DNA of 64,000 nucleotides. It comes from Microbaculum marinisediminis. GTDB taxonomy: Bacteria; Pseudomonadota; Alphaproteobacteria; Rhizobiales; Tepidamorphaceae. Below are positions 32,978 to 41,680 of this stretch, piece by piece; within the stretch, counting starts at the first letter, position 1, and each line of letters opens with the position of its first letter. The notes below the pieces were generated by a model. That model searched no databases. It was not told where the DNA came from and saw only the letters and a list, made by a program, of their open reading frames with translations. The stretch spans positions 248,001 through 312,000 of the forward strand of contig NZ_JALIDZ010000002.1 of assembly GCF_025397915.1 (NCBI RefSeq). The letters are read 5' to 3'. The position numbers were made by a program, and so were the translations under genes.

Positions 32978-33649
32978 GTGGCACTCAAGAGCATCAAGGC
33001 GGAACGGCGGCGGCTCGCCGACGAGGTCTATCAGCAGATACTCGGCGCGATCCTCAACAACGAGGTCGGCCGCAACGACCGGCTGGTCCAGGAGAAGCTG
33101 GCCGCCGAACTGCAGATCAGCCGCACGCCCGTGCGCGAGGCCCTTCTGCGCCTGGAACAGGACGGCATCCTGGTCACCTCCCCGCGCGGCGGGTTCGTGC
33201 TGCACGATATGTCCGTTGGCGAGGTCGAGGAGCTGTACCAGGCCCGCGCGGCAATCGAAGGCCAGGCCATCCGCATTCTCGCCAAGCGCAACGATCCGCG
33301 CATCAACGCGGACCTGCGCGCGACCATCGAGAAAGAGGAAAACATCACCTCGAAGACGGTCGCGGCTTATTTCGAGGCGAACCGGAACATCCATCGCCGC
33401 ATGGTCGAGCTGTGCGACAACCGCTATCTGCTCGAGATGTTCGACAACATCTGGAACCGGGCGATCTCGTTCCATTTGTTCGCCACGATCGAGAAGGTCG
33501 ACCTGTCCAAGTCGTTCGGCGACCACATGCAGCTCGTCGACATCATCGAGACGGGCGATCCGCGCGTCGCCGAGGACGCGATCATCGATCACATCCAGGA
33601 AGGTCTCGAACTCCAGATCGAGGCGCTCGGCCAGAACGGAACGGCGTAG
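32978..33649 (+). CDS. GntR/FCD-family regulator, probable regulator of the BMC-glx-liv genes
   Basis: 223-residue FadR-subfamily regulator: an N-terminal winged HTH (LADEVYQQILGAILNNEVGRNDRLVQEKLAAELQISRTPVREALLRLEQ region) and a C-terminal FCD helical domain (ELYQARAAIEGQAIR, NIHRRMVELCDNRYLLEMFDNIW, and DHMQLVDIIETGD with likely metal/ligand His). Start is GTG 32978. It borders the glx operon divergently; three identical-style operators near the liv, BMC and glx promoters make it the likely common regulator. Confidence 0.85.
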   Translation: MALKSIKAERRRLADEVYQQILGAILNNEVGRNDRLVQEKLAAELQISRTPVREALLRLEQDGILVTSPRGGFVLHDMSVGEVEELYQARAAIEGQAIRILAKRNDPRINADLRATIEKEENITSKTVAAYFEANRNIHRRMVELCDNRYLLEMFDNIWNRAISFHLFATIEKVDLSKSFGDHMQLVDIIETGDPRVAEDAIIDHIQEGLELQIEALGQNGTA

Positions 33650-33670
33650 ACGGAACCGCGTAGGCTGGGC

Positions 33671-34456
33671 CTAGCGCGTGCCGCGAACCGCCCACGCCCG
33701 GGCGGCCAGAAGGATCATGCCGTCGGAATCGGTCGGCAGGGTGTCCCGGAGCCGGTCCTTCAGCCTGTTGCGAGCCGCGTCGTCGAGGGAAACGCAGTAT
33801 CCGGGCGCGGGGCCGACACCACTCAGGAAGGGGCGCCAGTAGTCGTCGAAGTCCCGGAACGGCGTCGGAATGTCGATGGCCTCGGTGGCGACATCGCGCA
33901 GGCCCGCGACCGCGAACACCTCTGCGAGGCGGTTCGGACGGCAGATCGGAAATCGATTGCCCTCGTCCAGCTCCCGGGCCGCGGGATCGAGCGCAACCGC
34001 CGCATCCCAGAACGTGCGCATGAACTGGACGTGGCCGGCATAGTCCCAGACATAGGCCGCGATCGTCCCGCCCGGTGCCGTACACCGCATCAGCTCCTTC
34101 AGGGCCAGCGCCGGATCGGGGATGAAGTTCAGGACGAACCCGGAGACCGCCATGTCGACGCCGCCGTCCGCTATCGGGATATCCGCCCCGGAGCCCTGGC
34201 GAAAGTCGGCACGGTCGTCCGGGATCTGCTGCCGCGCCAGCGACAGGAAGGCCTCGGAGGGCTCGACGCCGACCACCGATTGCGGACCGCACCGCTGCAG
34301 TATCCGGGATGTCAGCGCGCCCGTGCCGCAGCCCAGATCCAGCCAGCGCAGACCCTGCGCTGCATCCAGCCAGGACAAGAAGCCGTCACCGACCTTCCGG
34401 CTCCATCGGCCCACGTATTGTTCGTAGCCATCGGCGTCAGTCCACTTGTCCGGCAT
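33671..34456 (-). CDS. class I SAM-dependent methyltransferase
   Basis: 261-residue methyltransferase with the SAM motif I LRWLDLGCGTGALTSRIL, motif II VVGVEPSEAFLSLAR and post-motif VDMAVSGFVLNFIPDP. The start at 34456 follows AAGGAGG. The substrate is unknown; close annotation would be a generic UbiE/Methyltransf_11 type protein. Convergent with the GntR regulator; no operon link to the BMC genes. Confidence 0.83.
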   Translation of the reverse strand: MPDKWTDADGYEQYVGRWSRKVGDGFLSWLDAAQGLRWLDLGCGTGALTSRILQRCGPQSVVGVEPSEAFLSLARQQIPDDRADFRQGSGADIPIADGGVDMAVSGFVLNFIPDPALALKELMRCTAPGGTIAAYVWDYAGHVQFMRTFWDAAVALDPAARELDEGNRFPICRPNRLAEVFAVAGLRDVATEAIDIPTPFRDFDDYWRPFLSGVGPAPGYCVSLDDAARNRLKDRLRDTLPTDSDGMILLAARAWAVRGTR

Positions 34457-34556
34457 TCGAGCCTCCTTGGGCGAACCGGACCCCATGGTACTCCACTATC
34501 GAACCACGTCGAAGACGGAACAACGCGGCGGGGCGTTTCTTTAGCCTGACCGGCGC

Positions 34557-34964
34557 TTATGCGTCCGCGCCCTGGTCCCTTTCGGGCGGCAACGCGCAGA
34601 ACATGTCGTGAATGAGCTCGAGCAACGGCCGGGTGCGTTCGTCGGTCAGGCGGTAGTAGATCGTCTTGCCGTCGCGACGGGCCTCGACGAGGCCTTCCTG
34701 GCGCAGTCGCGCCAGCATTTGCGAGACGGTGGCCTGGCGGGCGCCGAGCAGGTGCTCCAGCTCGGCGACGGATCGTTCGTGCTCGACCAGATGGCACAGG
34801 ATCATCAGCCGGCCCTCGTGGGCCAGCGCCTTGAGGAAGTCCGTCGCCGCCTGCGCGGTTCCGGCGAGTTCGATGGCCGCGTCGGCGCTCAGGTCGTCGT
34901 GCCCCGACACCGGCGATACCGCCGTTTCGTCCCCGGCAAGGGTCGTGCTGTCGCCCACGGTCAC
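34557..34964 (-). CDS. ArsR-family regulator of the BigR/SqrR persulfide-sensor type
   Basis: 135-residue winged-HTH repressor: KALAHEGRLMILCHLVEHERSVAELEHLLG, then QATVSQMLARLRQEGLVEARRDGKTIYYRL. Two cysteines (ILC near residue 57 and HDMFC near 123) are 66 residues apart, the same spacing as the redox pair of BigR and SqrR, which sense sulfane sulfur. Start GTG 34964 is a judgement; a longer form to 35036 exists. An 8-bp inverted repeat lies upstream. It follows msrA and msrB on the strand. Confidence 0.8.
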   Translation of the reverse strand: MTVGDSTTLAGDETAVSPVSGHDDLSADAAIELAGTAQAATDFLKALAHEGRLMILCHLVEHERSVAELEHLLGARQATVSQMLARLRQEGLVEARRDGKTIYYRLTDERTRPLLELIHDMFCALPPERDQGADA

Positions 34965-35051
34965 GCGTTCCGCTCTGTGTTTCGTTGACGGACCGCAATG
35001 GGGCCAACCGGCGCCGGCGCGCGTCGTGGCGGCCATGCGGGTCCTGATCCT

Positions 35052-35075
35052 TTATATTCGATTTCCTGAATATAA
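35052..35075. promoter_or_regulatory. inverted-repeat operator upstream of the ArsR gene
   Basis: TTATATTC (35052-35059) and GAATATAA (35068-35075): perfect 8-bp arms, 8-nt spacer, AT-rich in an otherwise GC-rich window. ArsR-family BigR/SqrR proteins bind AT-rich inverted repeats of this style, so autoregulation is likely. Confidence 0.65.
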
Positions 35076-35116
35076 TCGAGAGGGTTCGACGCGCCCGCTC
35101 GCCGCAGGCGCTCAAC

Positions 35117-35145
35117 AAACGAAAACGGGGCCCCAAAGGGCCCCG
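35117..35145 (-). terminator. intrinsic terminator after msrA
   Basis: On the minus strand, stem CGGGGCCC / GGGCCCCG followed by GTTTTCGTTT, about 45 bp past the msrA stop. The GC stem plus T-rich tail is a good rho-independent terminator. Confidence 0.8.
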
Positions 35146-35187
35146 CGCAATCCGGTCGGCGATCGGGAGCGCCCTTATGGGCGCCCC

Positions 35188-35787
35188 CTAGTTCCACACC
35201 TCGGCGAGACGGGAATCGCGGCCGCAGTGGGACCGATAGTACCGATATTTCACCGGGTTCTTCCGGTAGTAGTTCTGATGGTAGTCCTCCGCCGGATAGA
35301 ACCGTCCAGCGCGGCGGACGGCGGTGGCGACGGACTTGCCGAAGCGCGCCTCGACGGCCGCCTTGGAGGCCTGCGCCGCGGCCTTCTGGGCGCCGCCGGT
35401 GTAGAAGATGGCGCTGCGATACTGGCTGCCGCGGTCGCAGAACTGGCCGCCGCCGTCGAACGGATCGACGTTGCGCCAGAATATGTCGAGCAGCTTGTCG
35501 TAGGACACCCGGTCCGGGTCGTAGACCACCTTGACCGCCTCGATATGCCCGGTGCCGCCGGACGAGACCTGTCTGTAGGTCGGATTGGCGGTGCCGCCAC
35601 CGATATATCCCGACGTGGTCGAGATGACGCCGCCGGTCTTGTCGTAGGGCGGCTCCATGCACCAGAAGCAGCCGCCGGCGAAGATCGCCTCGGCCTGGGC
35701 GGCCTGGGCCGGCACGACACCGGCCATGGGCGCCGCCACGGCCAGGAGCACGGCCGCGAACAGACTTTTCAGGACGGTTCCACGCAT
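35188..35787 (-). CDS. msrA: periplasmic peptide-methionine (S)-S-oxide reductase
   Basis: 199-residue MsrA. A signal peptide (LKSLFAAVLLAVAAPMAG) directs it to the periplasm. The catalytic motif GCFWC is at residues 39-43, followed by GYIGG and the substrate-site YRSAIFYT. Other conserved pieces are EDYHQNYYRKNP. It repairs the S-epimer of oxidised methionine in envelope proteins. It lies 18 bp after msrB, forming an export-repair pair. Confidence 0.93.
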   Translation of the reverse strand: MRGTVLKSLFAAVLLAVAAPMAGVVPAQAAQAEAIFAGGCFWCMEPPYDKTGGVISTTSGYIGGGTANPTYRQVSSGGTGHIEAVKVVYDPDRVSYDKLLDIFWRNVDPFDGGGQFCDRGSQYRSAIFYTGGAQKAAAQASKAAVEARFGKSVATAVRRAGRFYPAEDYHQNYYRKNPVKYRYYRSHCGRDSRLAEVWN

Positions 35788-35805
35788 CGGTTCTCTCCCG
35801 CTCGC

Positions 35806-36270
35806 TCAGGCCGGCGCGAACGTCATCGCCACGCCGTTCATGCAGTAGCGCTTGCCGGTGGGCGGCGGCCCATCGTCGAAGACATGGCCGAGATGGCCGC
35901 CGCAATTGGCGCAGTGCACCTCTGTGCGGGTGAAGACCCAGCCGCGGTCGACTCTCGTGCCGACGGCGCCGGGCAGCGGCTTGTAGAAGCTCGGCCAGCC
36001 GGTGCCGCTGTCGTACTTGGTCTTCGAGGAGAACAGCGCCTGGTCACAGCCGGCGCAGTGGAAGATGCCGGCCCGCTTCTCCCGGTCGAGCGGGCTGGAG
36101 CCGGCCCGTTCGGTGCCTTCCTCGCGCAGCACGCTGTACTGCGCCGGGGTGAGTATCTTGCGCCACTCGGCATCGCTCTTGGTCACGCGGAACGCCTCTG
36201 CCGTCCCGGCGAAGCTGACCGCGGCGATGGCACCGAGCGAAACGGCGCCGAACCGTCGTCTCGTGAGCAT
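35806..36270 (-). CDS. msrB: peptide-methionine (R)-S-oxide reductase
   Basis: 154-residue MsrB with a Tat-like leader (RRRFGAVSLGAIAAVSFAG). Zinc-binding CxxC pairs are in FHCAGCDQALF and VHCANCGGHLGHVF; the catalytic Cys is in RYCMNGVAM. It reduces the R-epimer of methionine sulfoxide, complementing MsrA. First of the msrB-msrA pair. Confidence 0.93.
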   Translation of the reverse strand: MLTRRRFGAVSLGAIAAVSFAGTAEAFRVTKSDAEWRKILTPAQYSVLREEGTERAGSSPLDREKRAGIFHCAGCDQALFSSKTKYDSGTGWPSFYKPLPGAVGTRVDRGWVFTRTEVHCANCGGHLGHVFDDGPPPTGKRYCMNGVAMTFAPA

Positions 36271-36409
36271 CGGGTACCTCCAATCAGGCCCTCAACATAG
36301 GGATCGGAGCCCGCGACCGCAGGCAACAAAGCGGTCGCGCCGGTTCAAACAATCGTGGGAGACGCGTGATGGGGCGTGGGACGCGCGTGATGAAACGGCC
36401 TCCGCCGGG

Positions 36410-37666
36410 TCACAGGCGTTTGACGGCTCTCTCCAGCGCGGGCGCCAATGCCGTCTCCAGTGCGGGCGCCAGATCGCCGCCGCCCCCGATCTCGACGCCG
36501 TCCAGTCCCAGCCAGCCGGCCATCAGGCCCAGTTCCTCGGCCAGACCGGCGGCAACGGCGGCCGCGTCGGTGCCGTCCTCGGCGTGGGCGGCGTTGACGC
36601 GCAGGATCCCGGCGGCGCGGTCGGCCTTGAGGCAGACGCGCCCGACCAGCCCCTCGCCCATCAGGAACGGCAGCACGTAATAGCCGTGCACGCGCTTCTC
36701 CGACGGCGTGTAGATCTCCAGCCGGTAGCGGAAGTCGAAAAGCCGCTCGGCCCGGTCGCGCTCCCATACCAGGGAATCGAACGGCGACAGCAGCGCGCGC
36801 GCCGCGACCTTGCGCGGCATCCGCGCGTCCGGGTCGAGATAGGCGGCCTGCTTCCAGCCCGCCACCGCGACGGGGAGCAGCGCGCCGGCCTCGACCAGCT
36901 CGGCGATGCGCGCGCCGGTGTCGGCGGCGGGAAGGCGGAAATAGTCGCGCAGGTCGCGCTCGGTGGCGATGCCGAGCGCCTTCGCCGCCACGCGCAGGAG
37001 CGCGCGCTGGGCCTCGGCCTCGTCCGGCGTCGGCGCGGCGATGACGTCTTGCGGCAGCACGCGCTCGGTCAGGTCGTAGACGCGCTCGAAGTTGCGCCGC
37101 GTCGCGGTCGTCACGTAGCCCGCCCAGAACAGCCATTCCAGCGCGGTCTTGCCCTCGCCCCATTCCCACCAGCCGGGGCGCGACTTGCCGCCGGCGGCAA
37201 GCCCGGAGGCGCCCGTCGGTCCGCCGGCCTCGATCTCCTTCAGGACCGTATCGATGAAGGCGCGCTTCTCGCGACCGAAGCGGGCGAGACCGGAATAGAT
37301 GCCCTCGCCGGCGCGCGCGCGGTGCATGCGCCAGCGCATCGCCGGCTGCAGCGCGACGGGGATGAAGGAGGCCTCGTGGCCCCAATACTCGAAATAGCGC
37401 TTGCGCCCGTAGGCCTGCCGGTCGAGCAGGTCGCGGCCATAGGGGCCGAGGCGGGAGAAGAACGGCAGGTAATGGGAGCGCGACAGCACGTTGACGGAAT
37501 CGATCTGCACCAGGCCGACCCGGTCGAACACCCTGGCCATGTGCCGGGGCGTGATCGCGGCGGCGGACGGCCTGCGGTCGGCGAAGCCCTGCGCGGCGAG
37601 CGCGATGCGCCGCGCCTTCTTGACGCTCAGGCGGTCCAGCGGCTTGTGATCGGTTCGGTCGGCCAT
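36410..37666 (-). CDS. ycaQ: YcaQ/AlkX-family DNA glycosylase (winged-helix protein)
   Basis: 418-residue HTH_42 protein. The catalytic motif of this family is a QxD/QxQ in a VQIDSVNVL-like stretch: here GLVQIDSVNVLSRSHYLPFFSRLG, so it is the QxD (YcaQ) type that unhooks DNA interstrand crosslinks and removes alkylated bases. Other conserved pieces: YFEYWGHEASFIP and RLFDFRYRLEIYTP. ATG 37666. Stand-alone gene. Confidence 0.88.
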   Translation of the reverse strand: MADRTDHKPLDRLSVKKARRIALAAQGFADRRPSAAAITPRHMARVFDRVGLVQIDSVNVLSRSHYLPFFSRLGPYGRDLLDRQAYGRKRYFEYWGHEASFIPVALQPAMRWRMHRARAGEGIYSGLARFGREKRAFIDTVLKEIEAGGPTGASGLAAGGKSRPGWWEWGEGKTALEWLFWAGYVTTATRRNFERVYDLTERVLPQDVIAAPTPDEAEAQRALLRVAAKALGIATERDLRDYFRLPAADTGARIAELVEAGALLPVAVAGWKQAAYLDPDARMPRKVAARALLSPFDSLVWERDRAERLFDFRYRLEIYTPSEKRVHGYYVLPFLMGEGLVGRVCLKADRAAGILRVNAAHAEDGTDAAAVAAGLAEELGLMAGWLGLDGVEIGGGGDLAPALETALAPALERAVKRL

Positions 37667-37726
37667 GGCGGGGAGACGCTAGCGGATTCCGCGGGCGCGC
37701 CGCCACCCGAAACGGCCGGCGCGGCC

Positions 37727-38917
37727 TCAATCGTCCGTCTTCTCCTGACGCCATCGTGACAGCGCCAGCATGGCGCCGCCGGCGACCAGGCCCCAGAAGG
37801 CGGCGCCGATGCCGAAGAAGCTCAGGCCCGAGGCGGAGACGACGAAGGTGACGATCGCGGCGTCGCGGTCGCCGATCTCCCGCATGGCGCCGAGCAGCGC
37901 GTTGCCGAGCGCGCCCATCAGCGCCAGGCCCGCCACCGCCTGGATGAGCAGCGGCGGTGAGGCGGCGATCAGCACCGTCGCGAACGTCGCGGCGAAGCCG
38001 AAGCCGACATAGAGGACACCGGCGGCGAAGGCCGCAACCCAGCGGCGCGCCGGGTCCGGGTCGGCGTCCGGGCCGGCGCAGATCGCCGCGGTGATCGCCG
38101 CGTAGTTGATCGCCTGGCCGCCGAACGGCGCGCCGATCATCGTCCCCACGCCGGTCACCAGGAAGGATTCACGCACGCGGGTGCGATAGCCGTAGGCCTG
38201 CAGCACCGCGATGCCCGGCACGTTCTGCGAGGCCATGGTGACGACGAACAGCGGGATCGCGAGCGACACCACCGCCCCCCAGGTGAAACTCGGGGCGATC
38301 AGCACCGGAGCCGGCAGCAGCTCGCCGACCGTGGCGACCGGAAGCTCGGTCGTCGTCATGATGATCGCCGCCGTCACCACCACCGCGACGGGCATGGCGT
38401 AGAGCCGCGCGACGCGCAGCATCACCGCCCACACGACGATCACCGGCAGGGCGAATTGCGGAATGACGCCGATGGCCTGGACCGGCGCGAGACAGAGCTC
38501 GAGGATGATGCCGGCCAGCATCGCGTTGGCGATGGACGACGGGATCGCGGCGACGAGATCGCGGAACGGGCGGACGAGCGCGGCCACGACGATCAGCAGG
38601 CCGGTGATCAGGAAGGCCCCGACCGCGGCGGAAAAGCCGCCCGCGACCGCCCCCGTCGAAATCAGCAGCGCCGCGCCGGGCGTCGACCAGGCAACGGAGA
38701 CCGGCTGGCGCGAGCGCCAGCTCAGGAGGATCGCGGCCAGACCCATCAGGATCGACATCGCCATCAGGCCGGAGGCGGCTTCCGCGTTCGACGCGCCGAC
38801 GGCGGTCAGTCCCTGGACGACCACCGGAAACGAGCTGCCGAAACCGACGAAGGCCGCGACGGTGCCCGCTCCGATCGCCGAGTAGGACAGGCGTGAGGAT
38901 ACGGCGACGTCGGACAT
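37727..38917 (-). CDS. benE: BenE-family benzoate/H+ symporter
   Basis: 396-residue polytopic protein of the BenE family, about 12 hydrophobic segments. Recognisable: GFGSSFPVVVQGLTAVGAS at the start, VAWSTPGAALLIS, GAPFGGQAINYAAITAAICAGPDA, and FVVTMASQNVPGIAVLQAYGY. The start at 38917 (MSDVAVSSRLS) is preferred over an upstream frame to 38989 that has no ribosome site. Imports aromatic acids with protons; no catabolic genes for benzoate are adjacent apart from a distant thiolase at 62 kb. Confidence 0.87.
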   Translation of the reverse strand: MSDVAVSSRLSYSAIGAGTVAAFVGFGSSFPVVVQGLTAVGASNAEAASGLMAMSILMGLAAILLSWRSRQPVSVAWSTPGAALLISTGAVAGGFSAAVGAFLITGLLIVVAALVRPFRDLVAAIPSSIANAMLAGIILELCLAPVQAIGVIPQFALPVIVVWAVMLRVARLYAMPVAVVVTAAIIMTTTELPVATVGELLPAPVLIAPSFTWGAVVSLAIPLFVVTMASQNVPGIAVLQAYGYRTRVRESFLVTGVGTMIGAPFGGQAINYAAITAAICAGPDADPDPARRWVAAFAAGVLYVGFGFAATFATVLIAASPPLLIQAVAGLALMGALGNALLGAMREIGDRDAAIVTFVVSASGLSFFGIGAAFWGLVAGGAMLALSRWRQEKTDD

Positions 38918-39032
38918 GGCGGATTTCCCGGAAGATCTAGGTCCTGGCGAGTCGGACCACAGTGTCACCGCGCCGCGCCCGGGGCGCAACGGTCATCGGG
39001 AATCCGAAACAACCAGCCGTCGAGGGTGGCTA

Positions 39033-39081
39033 GCCCCGGCCGCGGGATGAATCGAATTTCCTCCCGCGGCGGGATCGGGGC
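39033..39081. other. nested inverted repeat between the DAO and benE genes
   Basis: Inner arms CCGCGGGA (39040-39047) and TCCCGCGG (39062-39069) sit inside outer arms GCCCCG (39033-39038) and CGGGGC (39076-39081), in the non-coding 184-bp gap upstream of benE and downstream of the DAO stop. No T-run; possible transcript-stabilising or termination structure. Confidence 0.45.
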
Positions 39082-39101
39082 CGCCCCCCCGGTGACGGCG
39101 A

Positions 39102-40403
39102 TTAGCCCAGCACCGAGAAGCTCGATTCCGGATTGATGGTCCTGAGCCTGGAATAGAAGCCGACATTGGTCGAGCGGCCGATATGCGTCAGCGGGAACGC
39201 GACCGGATCGGCGTCGTGGTCGTGGCCGGCCTCGACCTTCTCGATCAGGTCGGCCATCATCGCGCCGGCGACGGGGGCATTCTTGAACTGGTTGCCGCTC
39301 GAGCCGATCGCCATGTAGTAGCCCGGCACGCAGGACCGGTCGTAGATCGGGATCCAGTCGTCGGTAACGTCGTAGAGCTCGGTAACGCCCTTCATCTGGC
39401 TGGGGATCCCGAGGTTCCGGATGCGCTGGGCGGCGCGCAGCGCCTGCACCCGCCACTGCTCGGAGAAGTTCCGGTCCCAGTCGTCCGGATCGACCCATTC
39501 GCGCGGATCGCACGGTGGGTCCTCGGAGCCGACCAGCAGGAAGCCGCCCTTTTCCGGCCGCGTGTAGCAGGCGATGTCGGAATCCGACGTCACCATGCCG
39601 TCCGCGTCGTAGCCGTCGACCGGCATCGGCACGTGCACCACCTCCTGCTTCAGCGCCCGCGTCCCGATCTTCATGTCGGCGGTGGCGCCGGCCATGTCGT
39701 TGACCTTGTAGGAATGCGGTCCGGCGACGTTGACGACGATGCGCGTCGCGATCCGCTCGCCATCGTCCAGGGTGACGCCGGCGATGCGGCCGGTGTCGTC
39801 CTTGCCGATCTCCACCACGCGCCGGTTGAACAGGAAGACGCCGCCGGCGGCCTCGGCGGCGCGCTGCAGGTTGTGGGCGGAGAGCTGCGGATCGGTGATG
39901 TAGCCCGCATAGGGGAAATACACCGCGCCGGCCAGCTCGCCGCCGGTCGGCTCGCCGAAGCCTTCGTCCTCGGGACGCTTGGGCGGATGGAAGAGATGGA
40001 GGTCGTAGTACGGCGCCTTCCGTTCCAGCGCGGCGGTGTCGAGGTCCTCGTAGGGCACGCCGAGCGCGTCCATGTGTGCCTTGACGTTGGCGAGATAGCC
40101 GTTGGCCTCCGTCTTCATGACGATGCAGCCGGTCTGCCGGAACTCGGCGAGGCCGCGCTCGTCGGCGGCGGCGAGATAGTCCGGCCAGGCCTTCCAGTAG
40201 TGGAAGCCCTCGTAGGCGAAGGCGGAGCCCTCCAGCGTCGAGTAATGGGTGCGAATGATAGCGCAGGAGCCGGCCGTCGAGCCGTAGCCCGCCGCCGGCG
40301 CCATGTCGACGTTCAGGGTCTTCATCCCCTTGCGGGCCAGCTCCAGCCCGATCGCCGCGCCGATCACACCCGCGCCGATGACTATCGCGTCGTAGGTTTT
40401 CAC
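39102..40403 (-). CDS. FAD-dependent oxidoreductase (sarcosine oxidase beta/DAO-like)
   Basis: 433-residue DAO-family flavoprotein. The FAD motif is YDAIVIGAGVIGAAIGLELARKG, followed by STAGSCAIIRTHYST, a typical start of betaine/sarcosine-type demethylases and dehydrogenases. Substrate-side pieces: FLLVGSEDPPCDPREWVD and YYMAIGSSGNQFKNAP. It probably oxidises an N-methyl or other secondary amine. Not in tight operon with neighbours; the gap upstream holds a palindromic repeat. Confidence 0.82.
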   Translation of the reverse strand: MKTYDAIVIGAGVIGAAIGLELARKGMKTLNVDMAPAAGYGSTAGSCAIIRTHYSTLEGSAFAYEGFHYWKAWPDYLAAADERGLAEFRQTGCIVMKTEANGYLANVKAHMDALGVPYEDLDTAALERKAPYYDLHLFHPPKRPEDEGFGEPTGGELAGAVYFPYAGYITDPQLSAHNLQRAAEAAGGVFLFNRRVVEIGKDDTGRIAGVTLDDGERIATRIVVNVAGPHSYKVNDMAGATADMKIGTRALKQEVVHVPMPVDGYDADGMVTSDSDIACYTRPEKGGFLLVGSEDPPCDPREWVDPDDWDRNFSEQWRVQALRAAQRIRNLGIPSQMKGVTELYDVTDDWIPIYDRSCVPGYYMAIGSSGNQFKNAPVAGAMMADLIEKVEAGHDHDADPVAFPLTHIGRSTNVGFYSRLRTINPESSFSVLG

Positions 40404-40438
40404 GTTCGATGTCCTCTCACCTATCGCCTCAATCGGAT

Positions 40439-40526
40439 GTCATTGCCGGACGTGTTCCGGCAATCCATTGCCAATAGCGCTCGCCGTGTTCATGGATGCC
40501 CGGAACGAGTCCGGGCATGACAGCTG
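40439..40526. repeat. alphaproteobacterial palindromic intergenic repeat, copy 2
   Basis: About 88 bp: GTCATTGCCGGACGTGTTCC at one end and GATGCCCGGAACGAGTCC plus GGGCATGACAGCTG at the other. Same family as the repeats at 29579 and 54874. Sits between the DAO gene and the dehydratase gene. Confidence 0.8.
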
Positions 40527-40570
40527 AAATTGCCACCAAGCTCCTGCCATCCCGACCAGACCACACGCCC

Positions 40571-41680
40571 CTATCCAATCCGCGTCGCCTCCAGCCGTTC
40601 CTCGTCCAGCGTCACGCCCAGGCCGGGGGCCTCGGACAGCACCAGATCGCCGTTGTCGTCGATATCGACCGGGCTTTCGAGAAGAAAATCGCGACGCTCG
40701 AGCGACCAGTCCGGCGGATCGAAGGGGAACTCGATGAACGGCGCGGCGGCGACGCCGGCGGTCAGGTGCGCGTTGGCGGCGACACCGAGACCGTTGGTCC
40801 AGGTGTGCGGCGTGAAGACGATGCCGTGCGCCTCGGCCATGACGGCGACGCAGCGCAGGCCGGTGATGCCGCCGACGAGCGCGGCATCGGGCTGGAGGAT
40901 ATCGACGGCGCCGGCATCGATCAGGTCGCGGAACTCGTGGAGCTCGCGCGTCATCTCGCCGGCGGCGATGCGCACGTCGGTCCGGTCGCGCAGACGCCGC
41001 ATCCCCGCGCGGTCGCCGCGGTGCAGCGGCTCCTCCATCCAGTAAACGTCGAGGCGTTCGAGCTCGCGGGCCACCTGCAGCGCGTCCTTCAGGGTCCAGG
41101 GCGCGGCGGTGTCCCAGGGCATGCGCCAGCCCTGATTGCAGTCCACCATCAGGGTGAGCCGGTCGCCGAGGCGGGCGCGCACCGCGGCAAGCGCCGCGAT
41201 GTCGTCGCGCCAGTCGCCGCGATGAAAGCGGATCTTCATGGCGCGGAAGCCGCGGGCGCTGTAGGCATCGGCGGCATCGGCGAGCGCGTCGGGCCCGCGC
41301 AGCGTGCCGGAGGAGGCGTAGGCGGAAATGCGGTCGGATCGGCCGCCGAGGAGCTTCCAGACCGGCAGCCCGGCGATCTTGCCGGCGAGGTCCCACAGCG
41401 CCAGATCGAGCGGCCAGCAGCGGCCGTAGTGGAAGGCGATGTTGTCGAGGACGCGGGCGTGCCGTTCGAGCCGGAGCGGGTCGTGGCCGACGAAAAGATG
41501 CTCATGGCCCTCGAAGCCGACCATCTTGTCCCCTGAGCCGACTCCGACCAGACCTTCATCTGACGTTACACGGACGACCGTCGCCTCGAATTCGGTGCGC
41601 GGGCGGGTGTCCCAGCTCGCCCGGAACGGCGGGTCGAGCAGGATCCGGTGGTGGCTGATCTCGATCGCCGCGATCTTCAT
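40571..41680 (-). CDS. mandelate racemase/enolase-superfamily enzyme
   Basis: 369-residue enolase-superfamily enzyme. The first catalytic-base motif reads AMKIRFHR (KxR instead of the usual KxK). Metal ligands are in MVDCNQGW, WMEEPLH and AAGEMT; the last His is in FTPHTW. QPDAALVGGITG fits the mandelate racemase subgroup. Likely an acid-sugar or hydroxyacid dehydratase/epimerase; substrate unknown. It overlaps the downstream end of the Fe-ADH gene by 4 nt, so the two are coupled. Confidence 0.82.
   Translation of the reverse strand: MKIAAIEISHHRILLDPPFRASWDTRPRTEFEATVVRVTSDEGLVGVGSGDKMVGFEGHEHLFVGHDPLRLERHARVLDNIAFHYGRCWPLDLALWDLAGKIAGLPVWKLLGGRSDRISAYASSGTLRGPDALADAADAYSARGFRAMKIRFHRGDWRDDIAALAAVRARLGDRLTLMVDCNQGWRMPWDTAAPWTLKDALQVARELERLDVYWMEEPLHRGDRAGMRRLRDRTDVRIAAGEMTRELHEFRDLIDAGAVDILQPDAALVGGITGLRCVAVMAEAHGIVFTPHTWTNGLGVAANAHLTAGVAAAPFIEFPFDPPDWSLERRDFLLESPVDIDDNGDLVLSEAPGLGVTLDEERLEATRIG

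Noticed and set aside
40571-41680. Hydroxyproline-betaine epimerase (HpbD) assignment
   Set aside because: HpbD-type enzymes have a second catalytic Lys on the opposite barrel face; here the sequence has the Asp/His pattern of the mandelate racemase subgroup.
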